From: Ignavibacteriota bacterium | GTDB taxonomy: Bacteria; Bacteroidota; Ignavibacteria; Ignavibacteriales; Melioribacteraceae | Direction: 5' to 3' | Length of the DNA stretch: 64,000 bases | Assembly: GCA_016713565.1 (NCBI GenBank) | Contig: JADJOX010000003.1 | Location: 310,001-374,000, forward strand | In this document: piece by piece, positions 17,535 to 26,265 of the stretch | How the letters are laid out: each line of letters starts with the position of its first letter | Numbering within the stretch: position 1 is the stretch's first letter | Made by a program: the position numbers and the translations under genes | Notes under the pieces: generated by a model | What the model saw: only the letters and a program-made list of their open reading frames with translations | Database searches by the model: none | Told to the model about the DNA's origin: nothing

Positions 17535-18596
17535 TTAATATGCACTAATTCCAATTGAAAATCTATTTACCGAACTTAATACGCCCCAATCAGACCAAGA
17601 ATAGTCTACAATTATAGTTGCCATATCAAGAATTTTATAATTTAATCCGGCGCCTAAAGTTAAACCGTTTTGGGCGCTTTCTGCGAATAACGATTGGTAT
17701 CCGGCGCGTAAGTAAAATGCGTTTAATACTTTGGCTTCCATTCCCAAATCAACAGTTTCAACATTATTGCTCGGGTGGTTAAGATTACTTGCAATGGTTA
17801 TGGCATTACTTTCATTTAGATTATATTGATACGCAATTCCAAATCTGAATAATAATGGAAGCGCATAAGTTTCTGTCGCAAGATTTATTGGCACATTATC
17901 ATTATTTAGATAAATTGTTTTTCTACCGTCAACATCAATAATGCCTGTTAAATCTCTGCCGGATAATCCGAATTCAGCACCCAAATTACTAATTGTTCCG
18001 CCTAACTTTAATCCTTCAATTGGCGTTTGAAATAAAATAGCCATATCAAAACCAATTGCCGATCCGCTTACATGCCAAATACTTTGTCTAAAATATTTAG
18101 CTCCAACGCTTGCAGAAACTCTGTCCGTTATATTCATTGCATAATACAAACCGGCGACAAAATCAGACGCAGAATATGTTTCACCGTTACCTTCCGGACG
18201 AAAAACAGTTCTAACAGGATTTTCACCATAATTCAACATTGCTAAGTGAAAGCCTAACGCTCCGCCTAAAGACTGCAGCGGAACTACAAAACCTAAAGAA
18301 CTTAAATCAGTGTCTACGAACCAATCCGTTTTTGTAACCTGTACGGAGATAGATGAAAGCTGAGTAATCCCAGCAGGATTCCAATACAGTGCCGAGGGAT
18401 CATCCGCAATTGCAACAAAGGCACCACCAATTGCTTCCGCTCTTGCACCTATTCCAATTCCCAACATTGCCGCAGCGCTTGAACCGCGTTTATTTGCATC
18501 TGTATTGTAGCCCAAATCTTTAGAATCAACTTGTGCATTAACATTTACCGCTAAGCAAAAAATGAGAAATAATAATAGTAATTTTTGTGTTTTCAT
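17535..18596 (-). CDS. PorV/PorQ family outer-membrane protein
   Basis: A 353-residue outer-membrane beta-barrel protein. The signal peptide (residues 1-21, ending NVNAQ) is followed by AAAMLGIGIGARAEAIGGAFVAIADDPSALYWNPAGITQL, shown here by its positions 40-80, the hallmark of the PorV/UPF0164 family. Amphipathic strands follow and the C-terminus ends NRFSIGISAY, with the aromatic terminal residue typical of barrels. PorV is the shuttle that collects T9SS cargo, though paralogues of this family also occur as partners of individual secreted proteins. Here it lies between the TonB receptor (22 nt upstream) and the 1240-residue secreted protein (40 nt downstream), suggesting a locus-specific role rather than the general T9SS PorV. 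Confidence 0.8.
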   Translation of the reverse strand: MKTQKLLLLFLIFCLAVNVNAQVDSKDLGYNTDANKRGSSAAAMLGIGIGARAEAIGGAFVAIADDPSALYWNPAGITQLSSISVQVTKTDWFVDTDLSSLGFVVPLQSLGGALGFHLAMLNYGENPVRTVFRPEGNGETYSASDFVAGLYYAMNITDRVSASVGAKYFRQSIWHVSGSAIGFDMAILFQTPIEGLKLGGTISNLGAEFGLSGRDLTGIIDVDGRKTIYLNNDNVPINLATETYALPLLFRFGIAYQYNLNESNAITIASNLNHPSNNVETVDLGMEAKVLNAFYLRAGYQSLFAESAQNGLTLGAGLNYKILDMATIIVDYSWSDWGVLSSVNRFSIGISAY

Positions 18597-18618
18597 ATAT
18601 CGTCTTTTAATTTTTTTT

Positions 18619-21531
18619 CTAAAATTGAATGCCTAACCCAACTTGAATAAATCTTGGTCGAGAATACCAAGACGGATTATAATCAGCTTCTTCATGTGTA
18701 AAAGCTCCAACTTCATCAATTCTTTCGTATCGTCTTTTTCCAATTTCCGGAATATATGCGTTTGGACCAGCTTCTCCGGTAATTGAATTAACAACATTTT
18801 GTTCAAGATGATTAAATATGTTATAAACATTAATACTTGCAATGAAATCTAAATTAAATAATGTAAAACCGTTAGAAAGTTTCATGTCAACGTTCCATCT
18901 AATTGGTCTACGATCAATATTAGCCCACCAACCACTTGGAAGCTCCAAAGCATAATCTATAGTTGAAGGCGTATACGGCAATGCAGAACCTAATCTGCCC
19001 AAAATACTCAGTACTGTTCTGTCCCAAGGTCTCATACTGAAAGTAGCATTCAAAGAATGTGTTTGATCCCAATCTAAAAATTCAATATTTCTTGTTGCTA
19101 AAGTATAAGCTCCTTGACTTGGTCCGGAAAGTATTTGTACGGCTAATAAAGCATCAGATGATGAAGATGAGCCTTTTGCAACCATATAAGTATAATCCAA
19201 TCCGCCGGAAAATCTATTATCTGCTGATCTGTAGTTTAACGCGAACGTAACACCTGAAGAATGACCATATTCTTTATTTATATATCGGCTAAAAGCAGTC
19301 GCATTGCTGAGTGTCAATAATTCAATACCCAATAAATCGCGAATATCTTTATAATATACGCTCATTTCCATCGAAAGCTCTTGCGTAAGAGTTTGCTGAA
19401 CGCCAATTTCATATTGAACAGTTTTTTCAGGTTTTAAATTCGGATTTCCAATTGTTCTATTTGCAATGCTGAATTGATTGTAGTGAGGAAGAACCGGATT
19501 GTCAAACATTTTCTCATAACTTGGAGTTTGGAAAAAATGTCCGTACGAAAGTCTCAAAGCTCCGCCATCTGAAATTGGGAACGATAATCCCAATCTAGGA
19601 CTAAACTGATATTTACTTTTAACATCTACATAATATCTATCATCACCAACTAGTTCCGGCAAAACATTTGAGTAAGTCGGCGCATATCTATCTCTGGAAT
19701 CAAAATAATCAAATCTGAATCCCGCATTCAATACAATTTCACCCATATTCAAAGTTGTTTGTGCAAATGCAGCGCCTTCTATAGGTTTCCTCGAATAATC
19801 TACATAAAATAAATCATCGGCAGAACTATCGGGACTTGCCTCTCTTAAGAGAATTGTACCGTATAAATAATTTCTTGTAGCTTCTTTAAATTCATTATAT
19901 GGCAGCTCAAATGCTCTAATTTCACTTTGAGTATAAGGGAACTGCATAATTTCGTGACCAAGAACTTCTTTCATTGGAGCATTTTTATAATGAATGTTGT
20001 ATGATTTACCTTCAAAACCAAGTTTAACTTCTAAAACCTTGTTTATCTGCCATGTAAGATCACCGTTTACCAAATGAATTTTTTGTTCGAACCAATTTCT
20101 ATCCCAGCTTGCGAGACCGCCGTAATCAAATCCCGTGCTTGCTCCCGGATCCCATTGATTAACTGCATTTAATTGGTATCTTGGATCTTGCGCGTTTTCA
20201 TACATATATTCTTTTTCATCATTCATTTGGAATGAATAACGCAAATTGTAATAAATATTATCAGTAGGTGTATGTGTAATAACAAACATATGTGTCATGT
20301 TATTTGTATAAGTAGTCGGCAAAGCGTCAGGGGCAAATTTCCAACTATTACTGAAATCTTTTGATTCGATATTGCTGTAAAATATGCTATATGATGTTGT
20401 CAGTCCGCCAAACGGCTGGTAAACCAATTTAGTGTTAAAATTGTAGTTCTTGTAAGTTTCCATATGAACAATGTCGCCATTACCTGTATGCAAAGAATCG
20501 GGTAATGGAATTACCAATGGATCGGGAGGATCGAATCTTGCTCTATACCATTCTCTGTAAACTGCAATTTCCCAACCGTCTTCAGGCATAAATCTTCTTT
20601 GACCATTTAAATATCCTTTTGAATTTTCAATTCTTCCATTTACCAATAAACCTAATTTTCCCAAACTTTCAGGTAAAAATTTGAATGGAGCAGAAACTGA
20701 AAATTTTACTTCACTTTCATTAAAAGGATCGAAATCTGTCAAACCGCCAATGTACATAGGAGAATTTGGCGAGTAATATCCGCCTGATAATGCTTCAATT
20801 GTACCAGAGTAAAACTGATCCGGTACTTTTGTAACCACATTAATTACACCGGATTGTGCTGATCCGTATTCAGCGTTAAACGTTCCGGTAATAACTTGGA
20901 GTTCCTGAATAAAATTATTTTCCACATTAACATTTGAACCGCCGCTTTGACTAAAAGTATTAGTAACCGGAACACCATCAATCATATATGAAATTTCTCT
21001 AGATCTGCCGCCTCTAATGTGCAAATTACCGCTGGCATCTTTAATTACGCCGGCTTGCAGCTGAATTACTTCATCCAATGTGGAAACCGGCAGAGATTCA
21101 ATCTCATCGCTGTTTACATATGAAGCCGAATTGGTTCTGTCCAATTCAACGGCTTCTCTTTTTGCTTCAACCAAAACGACTTCACCTTCAATTACCGCTT
21201 CTTCCAATTTAATATCCACATCCACAGTTCTATCGATATAAACGCGAACGTCTGAAATTTCCAATGTTTTATAGCCGATCATTGAAAATCTCAAAGTATA
21301 TGTATTGGGCTGAAGGTTTATTATTATATATTCACCATTAACATCAGTTGCCGAACCTATTCCTCCGGCATTTAATACAACTACGTTTACACCGAATAAA
21401 GGTTCGCCCGTTCTTGCATCTATTACTTTTCCGCCAATCTTTCCGGTTGAGCCGGCAAACAATGTTAAGTGTGATAGAAATATAATTGATAGTATGAATG
21501 AAAATATTGATTTGTTATTGAACAATATCAT
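18619..21531 (-). CDS. TonB-dependent receptor with CarboxypepD_reg-like domain
   Basis: A 970-residue outer-membrane receptor. After the signal peptide (ending LFAGSTGK, near residue 27) residues about 29-115 form the carboxypeptidase-regulatory-like domain (GKIGGKVIDARTGEPLFGVNV), followed by a plug at about 125-245 (ESLPVSTLDEVIQLQAGVIKD, IRGGRSREISYMIDGVPV, GTFNAEYGSAQSGVINVVTK) and a TonB barrel (LRLSYGHFFQTPSYEKMF, GNPNLKPEKTVQYEIG), ending in GLGIQF with a terminal Phe. No SusD partner is encoded nearby; instead it precedes PorV-like and 1240-residue secreted protein genes, a grouping seen in Ignavibacteria. It probably imports oligosaccharide for region 1, though the substrate is not shown by sequence. 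Confidence 0.87.
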   Translation of the reverse strand: MILFNNKSIFSFILSIIFLSHLTLFAGSTGKIGGKVIDARTGEPLFGVNVVVLNAGGIGSATDVNGEYIIINLQPNTYTLRFSMIGYKTLEISDVRVYIDRTVDVDIKLEEAVIEGEVVLVEAKREAVELDRTNSASYVNSDEIESLPVSTLDEVIQLQAGVIKDASGNLHIRGGRSREISYMIDGVPVTNTFSQSGGSNVNVENNFIQELQVITGTFNAEYGSAQSGVINVVTKVPDQFYSGTIEALSGGYYSPNSPMYIGGLTDFDPFNESEVKFSVSAPFKFLPESLGKLGLLVNGRIENSKGYLNGQRRFMPEDGWEIAVYREWYRARFDPPDPLVIPLPDSLHTGNGDIVHMETYKNYNFNTKLVYQPFGGLTTSYSIFYSNIESKDFSNSWKFAPDALPTTYTNNMTHMFVITHTPTDNIYYNLRYSFQMNDEKEYMYENAQDPRYQLNAVNQWDPGASTGFDYGGLASWDRNWFEQKIHLVNGDLTWQINKVLEVKLGFEGKSYNIHYKNAPMKEVLGHEIMQFPYTQSEIRAFELPYNEFKEATRNYLYGTILLREASPDSSADDLFYVDYSRKPIEGAAFAQTTLNMGEIVLNAGFRFDYFDSRDRYAPTYSNVLPELVGDDRYYVDVKSKYQFSPRLGLSFPISDGGALRLSYGHFFQTPSYEKMFDNPVLPHYNQFSIANRTIGNPNLKPEKTVQYEIGVQQTLTQELSMEMSVYYKDIRDLLGIELLTLSNATAFSRYINKEYGHSSGVTFALNYRSADNRFSGGLDYTYMVAKGSSSSSDALLAVQILSGPSQGAYTLATRNIEFLDWDQTHSLNATFSMRPWDRTVLSILGRLGSALPYTPSTIDYALELPSGWWANIDRRPIRWNVDMKLSNGFTLFNLDFIASINVYNIFNHLEQNVVNSITGEAGPNAYIPEIGKRRYERIDEVGAFTHEEADYNPSWYSRPRFIQVGLGIQF

Positions 21532-21600
21532 TCTAAACTCACTATTGTTAAAATAAATTTGTAAAATGTTTAATCAAAAAATAATTATTTCAGTTATGTT

Positions 21601-22989
21601 TTACTTCGTTAAATTTTGCTTATTTTTTTGTTCACTTGCCTTTTTAATTGACTCATCAAAATTAGAATCAATAAACTTAAATTTATATTTATTTTTAAGA
21701 TAATTTTCAAATTCAGAGCGCAGTGATTTTTCTTTTTCCGCTCTATATTTAACTTTTTCTAAATTCTGCAAATCGGCTGCATTTTTCATTGCTTCTTCAA
21801 CTTTATCTTTTACTTCTTTTTGATAAAGTAGCGATCTCAATAATGAAGACTTCATTATTTCAATTTGATTCTGCAATTCGCTGTCAACAGTATCATTAGA
21901 TTCGCTGACAAATTTTGCAATAATATGCTGCTCTTTAATTGTTGTAAATCTCTGCCAAAATTCGCTTCTGTTTGTAGGTGATTTTTTTCTATCGGCAAAT
22001 ATATTTGATAGTAATATTTTACCGCCGTTATATTCCGCCAATACCAAATTAGGATTAGTTTTTAAAATTTCTTCAAAATTTAGGTCAGCAGAATTTGAAC
22101 TTTCCAATTTTTTTAAAAAGTTTTCAATTTTATCATTGTAAACTACCAAATTATATTGTTGAGATAATTCTTCAACTTTATTATCAACATACTTTTGAAT
22201 ATATATTCTTCTGCTATGAAAAAGTGTTTGCCAAATTTTTTGCTTTATTTCATCCAATGGAGGAACTTGTACTTCTCTTTTATCACCTTTATATAAAATA
22301 TAATAGCCACCAATTCCTTTGAATGGTTTAGAATACGTAAAATCTTTGAGCGTATCCATCACTTTTCTAATTTCTTCATCGCCAATAGATTCTCTTATTA
22401 TCCATCCTAAATCACCACCTTTTTTATTTGTAGAAATATCCTGTGAAAAATTAGCTGCTACTTCTTCAAATTTTTTACCTTTTTGCAATTCTGAATATGC
22501 CGAATTTATTTCTTTCAACTGAGATACATGAAATTCATCAGAGGATGAATCGAGAAAAGGTCGCATTATATAACTCATTCTATATTGAGGTGTAAATTCA
22601 GAATAAAATTTATTTACCACACTATCGGTAATCATTTTCTCACTAATCTGCTTTTGAATATAATTTTGATAATACAAGCGACGCTGATTATTTTCAATAA
22701 TGCTGAGATAAGTTGAATCCTTATCGATGTTTTTGGAAAGAGCTTCGATTACTGAAATTTTTTCAAGCGCTTTATTTGAAACTATTTCTTGTAGATTTTC
22801 TATTGTCGGCTGCTGATCAGGTTTAAATTTTGTGCTTAGCAAAAAGTGTTCAATGTATTCACTTTGTAAAACATTTCCGTTCTCAAATTCCGCAAGCTGG
22901 GGGTTTTCATTTTTTGATAAACAGCTCCAAAAAGAAAACACGGAAATGATCAAAATTAATATATTCTTTAACAGTAGTTTTCTCAACAT
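21601..22989 (-). CDS. PpiC-type (parvulin) peptidyl-prolyl isomerase lipoprotein
   Basis: A 462-residue periplasmic lipoprotein (signal residues 1-23, lipobox FWSCLSK). A parvulin domain lies at about 130-235: YRMSYIMRPF, EVAANFSQDISTNKKGGDLGWI with the diagnostic GGDLGW, and the closing KPFKGIGGYYILYKGDKREV. A helical N-terminal chaperone arm and a lysine/glutamate-rich helical C-terminus flank it, ending KKASEQKNKQNLTK. It probably helps fold the receptor and secreted proteins encoded directly downstream (69 nt). Together with the lipoprotein gene at 12182 it brackets the TonB-PorV-secreted protein set. It begins 38 nt beyond the end of the terminator hairpin after the 23069 gene, so a separate promoter is likely. 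Confidence 0.85.
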   Translation of the reverse strand: MLRKLLLKNILILIISVFSFWSCLSKNENPQLAEFENGNVLQSEYIEHFLLSTKFKPDQQPTIENLQEIVSNKALEKISVIEALSKNIDKDSTYLSIIENNQRRLYYQNYIQKQISEKMITDSVVNKFYSEFTPQYRMSYIMRPFLDSSSDEFHVSQLKEINSAYSELQKGKKFEEVAANFSQDISTNKKGGDLGWIIRESIGDEEIRKVMDTLKDFTYSKPFKGIGGYYILYKGDKREVQVPPLDEIKQKIWQTLFHSRRIYIQKYVDNKVEELSQQYNLVVYNDKIENFLKKLESSNSADLNFEEILKTNPNLVLAEYNGGKILLSNIFADRKKSPTNRSEFWQRFTTIKEQHIIAKFVSESNDTVDSELQNQIEIMKSSLLRSLLYQKEVKDKVEEAMKNAADLQNLEKVKYRAEKEKSLRSEFENYLKNKYKFKFIDSNFDESIKKASEQKNKQNLTK

Positions 22990-23015
22990 AGAGTTTTATA
23001 ATTTATAATGAATTT

Positions 23016-23056
23016 AAAAGATAAAACTGTGAATGGAGAATTATCCCCATTCACAG
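23016..23056 (-). terminator. Rho-independent terminator after the duplicated T9SS gene
   Basis: On the minus strand CTGTGAATGG (23056-23047) pairs perfectly with CCATTCACAG (23036-23027) across a 10-nt loop and is followed by a T-rich tail (TTTTATCTTTT). It begins 12 nt after the stop codon of the gene at 23069, so that gene is probably transcribed alone from its operator-controlled promoter. Confidence 0.8.
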
Positions 23057-23068
23057 CAAAAGATGAAA

Positions 23069-25147
23069 TTACTTCAATAGTACCATTCTTTTGGTAATTG
23101 AGTTTGAACCTGCTTCCAATCTGTAATAATAGATACCGCTTGGAACGCTGTTTCCAAATTCATTTTTACCATTCCATACAACTGAATGATAACCGGAGAT
23201 CATTTTACCACTTACAAGTGTTTTTACTTTTTGTCCTAATGAATTATAAACTACCAAAGAAATTTCTGAAACTTTTGGAACTGAAAAACTAATATTTGTT
23301 TCTGGGTTGAAAGGATTCGGGTAGTTATTGCTTAGTACAAAATTATCTGAAATTATATTTTTAGAATCTTGTTTAACATCTGTTAATACGGTTATTTCAC
23401 CGCGAGTTGTAATATCAACACCCCAATCATCAATTGGAGTTTCATTCATACCGCAAATAGCAATTACATCACCAGCATTGAAATAATCCACACCGGTTTT
23501 GTTTTTATAGTATGTTTTAATTGAACGCAATGACATACCAACTTCGATGAAATCATTTCCCCAAGCGTGTGCCATCCAATCTGGATTTCCGTCAATTATT
23601 GTTTCATCATCGCTTGAATTACATAACAATAAACCGTCATGTTGAAGAATGGTTGTACTGTCTTTATCCATAACTTCAAAATTGGAAATTTCATAATCTG
23701 AGCCAAGGTCTGTTTGACTTTGGTATTCTGAATAGTCAGCAATCCAATAATCTAATCCTCTAATTGGCGCAGCGCCTTCATTAGCGACTTTCCAATCATC
23801 ATTTGTTCTGCCGCCCCATTCCAACATAACCTCTGCGCCTAATGCTGCTTGTCCTTCAACAGCTTGTGAAATCAAATAACCAACAGGAGTATAATGAGCT
23901 TCGTACCAAGCAACATCCCATCCGGTTGTAACATCATTATCTATATCCATTAAAATATGGTAGTAACCTCTTGATTCCGGATAGATAACGCCGCCGTGGT
24001 CATTTTGATAAGCATTATTTGGCCAGCAAGGTCCGCCCCACATTCTTAATAACCAGTAAACGTTTTCACCGTCAATTTTAGCTTTTACTTCTTTAATATC
24101 AACAATATCACTTACAACGGCGCCAACTTCTGCAGGAAAAACACCGTCTTCGTTATTTGGAGCGCTTAAAATAACAGGTAAACCAGCCCAGTCAGAATCA
24201 TCACCGTCAAAGGTAAATACATTTGGACGAGTTGTCATTTCAGTTGGTAAAGTATATTCGCCTCTCGTTGTCATATCTACACCCCAATCATCGATTGGAG
24301 TTTCTGTCATACCGCAAATTCCAATTACATCACCGGGATTAAAATAGCTGATTCCTTTATTAGCAAAATATTGCTTTAAAGGAGTTAATTCAAATCCAAA
24401 TTCCAAGAAATCATTACCCCAAGCATGACCTACCCAATATGACATTTTATCGCTAACTAATGTTGGGTCATCGCTGCTGTTTATTTTTGCTGATCCTTGC
24501 CATCCCATCATTTTTGCAGAATCTGCATTTGGAACGGAAATATTCAACATTTCATAATCAGAACCTAGGTCTGTTTCACCATTATATTCAGAATAATCAG
24601 CAAACCAATGATCAATTCCTCTAACAGGAACCGCACCTTCGTTTGCGACTTTCCAAGCATCGTTTGTTCTGGAACCCCATTCCTGCATTACTTCTGCGCC
24701 AAGAGCTTCTTGACCTGCAACGGCTTGAGAAATCAAATATCCAACAGGAGTATAATGTGCTTCATACCAAGCAGTGTTCCAGCCAGTTGTTGCATCATTA
24801 TCAAGATCAATCAAAAAGTGATAATAACCTCTTGATTCGGTATAAATTACGCCGCCGTGATCATTTTGATAAGCATTATTTGGCCAAGCCGGACCGCCCC
24901 AAAATCTTATAAGACCAAACATTACGTTACCAACTACTTTAACTTTTGCTTCTTTGATATCTACGATATCACTAACACAAGCACCAACTTCTGCCGGAAA
25001 CACACCATCTTCATTGTTTGGAGCTGAGAATAAAACCGGTTCAGAAACCCAATCCGTATCGTCTCCATCCATGAATATTTGTGAATAACCGTTAGAATAA
25101 GAAAATAGCACAACCAACATAAATAAAAACAGCAAAGGTTTTTTCAT
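23069..25147 (-). CDS. secreted T9SS protein with two near-identical CBM9/DOMON-like modules
   Basis: A 692-residue exported protein. I choose the ATG at 25147 (start of MKKPLLFLF) over the upstream in-frame ATG at 25201, because GGGAGG lies 4 nt before it and a signal peptide begins there. Two modules follow at about 25-307 and 312-590. Each opens with DGDD(T/S)DW, shares long identical stretches (SAPNNEDGVFPAEVGA, YEAHYTPVGYLISQAV, TPIDDWGVD) and looks like a DOMON/CBM9-type beta-sandwich. The last 90 residues are a type A T9SS tail (NNYPNPFNPETNISFSVP to KRMVLLK). It has its own promoter, LacI-type operator and terminator. It is probably an abundant surface sugar-binding or scaffold protein; no catalytic residues were recognised. 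Confidence 0.78.
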   Translation of the reverse strand: MKKPLLFLFMLVVLFSYSNGYSQIFMDGDDTDWVSEPVLFSAPNNEDGVFPAEVGACVSDIVDIKEAKVKVVGNVMFGLIRFWGGPAWPNNAYQNDHGGVIYTESRGYYHFLIDLDNDATTGWNTAWYEAHYTPVGYLISQAVAGQEALGAEVMQEWGSRTNDAWKVANEGAVPVRGIDHWFADYSEYNGETDLGSDYEMLNISVPNADSAKMMGWQGSAKINSSDDPTLVSDKMSYWVGHAWGNDFLEFGFELTPLKQYFANKGISYFNPGDVIGICGMTETPIDDWGVDMTTRGEYTLPTEMTTRPNVFTFDGDDSDWAGLPVILSAPNNEDGVFPAEVGAVVSDIVDIKEVKAKIDGENVYWLLRMWGGPCWPNNAYQNDHGGVIYPESRGYYHILMDIDNDVTTGWDVAWYEAHYTPVGYLISQAVEGQAALGAEVMLEWGGRTNDDWKVANEGAAPIRGLDYWIADYSEYQSQTDLGSDYEISNFEVMDKDSTTILQHDGLLLCNSSDDETIIDGNPDWMAHAWGNDFIEVGMSLRSIKTYYKNKTGVDYFNAGDVIAICGMNETPIDDWGVDITTRGEITVLTDVKQDSKNIISDNFVLSNNYPNPFNPETNISFSVPKVSEISLVVYNSLGQKVKTLVSGKMISGYHSVVWNGKNEFGNSVPSGIYYYRLEAGSNSITKRMVLLK
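23378..24214 (-). repeat. second copy of in-gene tandem module
   Basis: This segment encodes the second DOMON/CBM9-like module of the T9SS gene. It aligns by eye at protein level across its whole length with the module at 24227-25075, with most residues identical and only scattered changes in the parts compared. The two copies are adjacent, separated by a short linker (TTRPNV). Confidence 0.8.
24227..25075 (-). repeat. first copy of in-gene tandem module
   Basis: First of the two modules in the T9SS gene at 23069-25147, starting at FMDGDDTDW after the signal peptide. The DNA is also visibly similar to the second copy (for example the stretches around 24870 and 23990), so the duplication looks fairly recent or kept similar by gene conversion. 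Confidence 0.8.
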
Positions 25148-25262
25148 ACTGCCTCCCGTTAAGTGTTTTAGATTATTATTTGAATATAGCTTTCCATTCA
25201 TATTACTGTAAAGATTTTTTTTAAATTTTTCTTGGAATTACTTTTAATCGATCTAAATTAGT

Positions 25263-25311
25263 GCAAACGATTGCGCTATTCAATGTTAACAATATTTATA
25301 TAGATTGTCAA
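25263..25311 (-). promoter_or_regulatory. sigma70-like promoter with LacI-type operator
   Basis: On the minus strand a consensus -35 TTGACA (25306-25311), an exact 17-nt spacer and a -10 TAACAT (25283-25288) precede the gene starting at 25147. Eight nt after the -10 lies the operator GCAAACGATTGC on the plus strand (25263-25274), an imperfect palindrome around a central CG that is typical for GalR/LacI-family repressors. It would cover the transcription start. The same word recurs upstream of the operon at 33.6 kb in the same geometry. Confidence 0.75.
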
Positions 25312-25408
25312 GTGAAAAAGCTTCAGTATAATTAACTGCCGCACAACATTACTTAACCATTATTAACCTATTATTATGAATAAGTTAATAAATAATTATC
25401 AAAAAGTT

Positions 25409-26251
25409 TTAATTTTCTATAAGTGAAGAAGCACCTAAAATTGCCGAATTTTTTAGTGTTGATTTTTCTATTTTTAACTCGGTTAACTGCGTTTTAAATT
25501 CGTATTCGTCAATTTTATTAAACATCGAATTTTTAAAATAACTATAAGCTTTACTGACTGAACCACCTAAAACTATTATTTCTGGATTTAACGCATACAT
25601 AATTGAATTAATAAGATTTCCCATATGCTCGCCGAACTCTTCAAAAATTTTAAGCGAATTTATATCTCCGTTCTTCGCGTTTGATAAAACATCCTCGCCT
25701 TTTACTCCGTGTTTGAAATTAAAGAATTGTCCGCTACAGTAATATTCATAATTTTTATCCAAATATTTCATCAATCCGAATTCACCAGCACCGCAATTTT
25801 TCCCGGCATATAATTTTCCATTAATAATAACTCCGCCTCCTAAGCCGGTTCCCATTGCCAAGCCAATTACATCATTGTAGGGTTTACCTTTGCCGAAATG
25901 TTTTTCGCCTAATACAAAACAGTTTACGTCATTATTTACAAAGGTTGGAACTTTAAATTTGTCTTCTATAATTCTTTTTAAATGAACTTCTCTCCATGAA
26001 GGAATGTTATGAACCTCATATACAATACCATTTTTTATGTCAACAATGCTTGGAACTCCAATTCCAATGCCTATCACATCTTTAGTAAATATTTTTGATA
26101 TCGCTTCAAGGATTTCGCTAATTATTACATCTTGCGTGGCTTTTGAAGAAATTTTATCAGCCGACATTTTTACAATTTTACTTTCTTCAACTAAACCAAG
26201 TCTAATATTCGTTCCGCCTAAATCGATTCCGATAATTTGTTTCTTTTTCAA
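25409..26251 (-). CDS. ROK family sugar kinase
   Basis: A 280-residue ASKHA-fold kinase of the ROK family, expected to phosphorylate a hexose or amino-hexose. The phosphate-binding DLGGTNIRLG lies at residues 10-19, the catalytic region is NNDVNCFVLGE, and the GLAMGTGLGGGVIINGKLYAG motif follows. The start is a TTG at 26251 supported by a well-placed GGAG. The usual ROK zinc motif (CxCGxxGCxE) is absent; in its place is NYEYYCSGQFF with a single Cys, a variant I associate with a distinct ROK subgroup. It is the last gene of the six-gene operon, 14 nt after the Gfo/Idh/MocA gene. By analogy with RifN it could phosphorylate kanosamine, but glucose, mannose or GlcN are equally possible. Confidence 0.82.
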   Translation of the reverse strand: MKKKQIIGIDLGGTNIRLGLVEESKIVKMSADKISSKATQDVIISEILEAISKIFTKDVIGIGIGVPSIVDIKNGIVYEVHNIPSWREVHLKRIIEDKFKVPTFVNNDVNCFVLGEKHFGKGKPYNDVIGLAMGTGLGGGVIINGKLYAGKNCGAGEFGLMKYLDKNYEYYCSGQFFNFKHGVKGEDVLSNAKNGDINSLKIFEEFGEHMGNLINSIMYALNPEIIVLGGSVSKAYSYFKNSMFNKIDEYEFKTQLTELKIEKSTLKNSAILGASSLIEN

Positions 26252-26265
26252 AATTTCTCCGAAAA

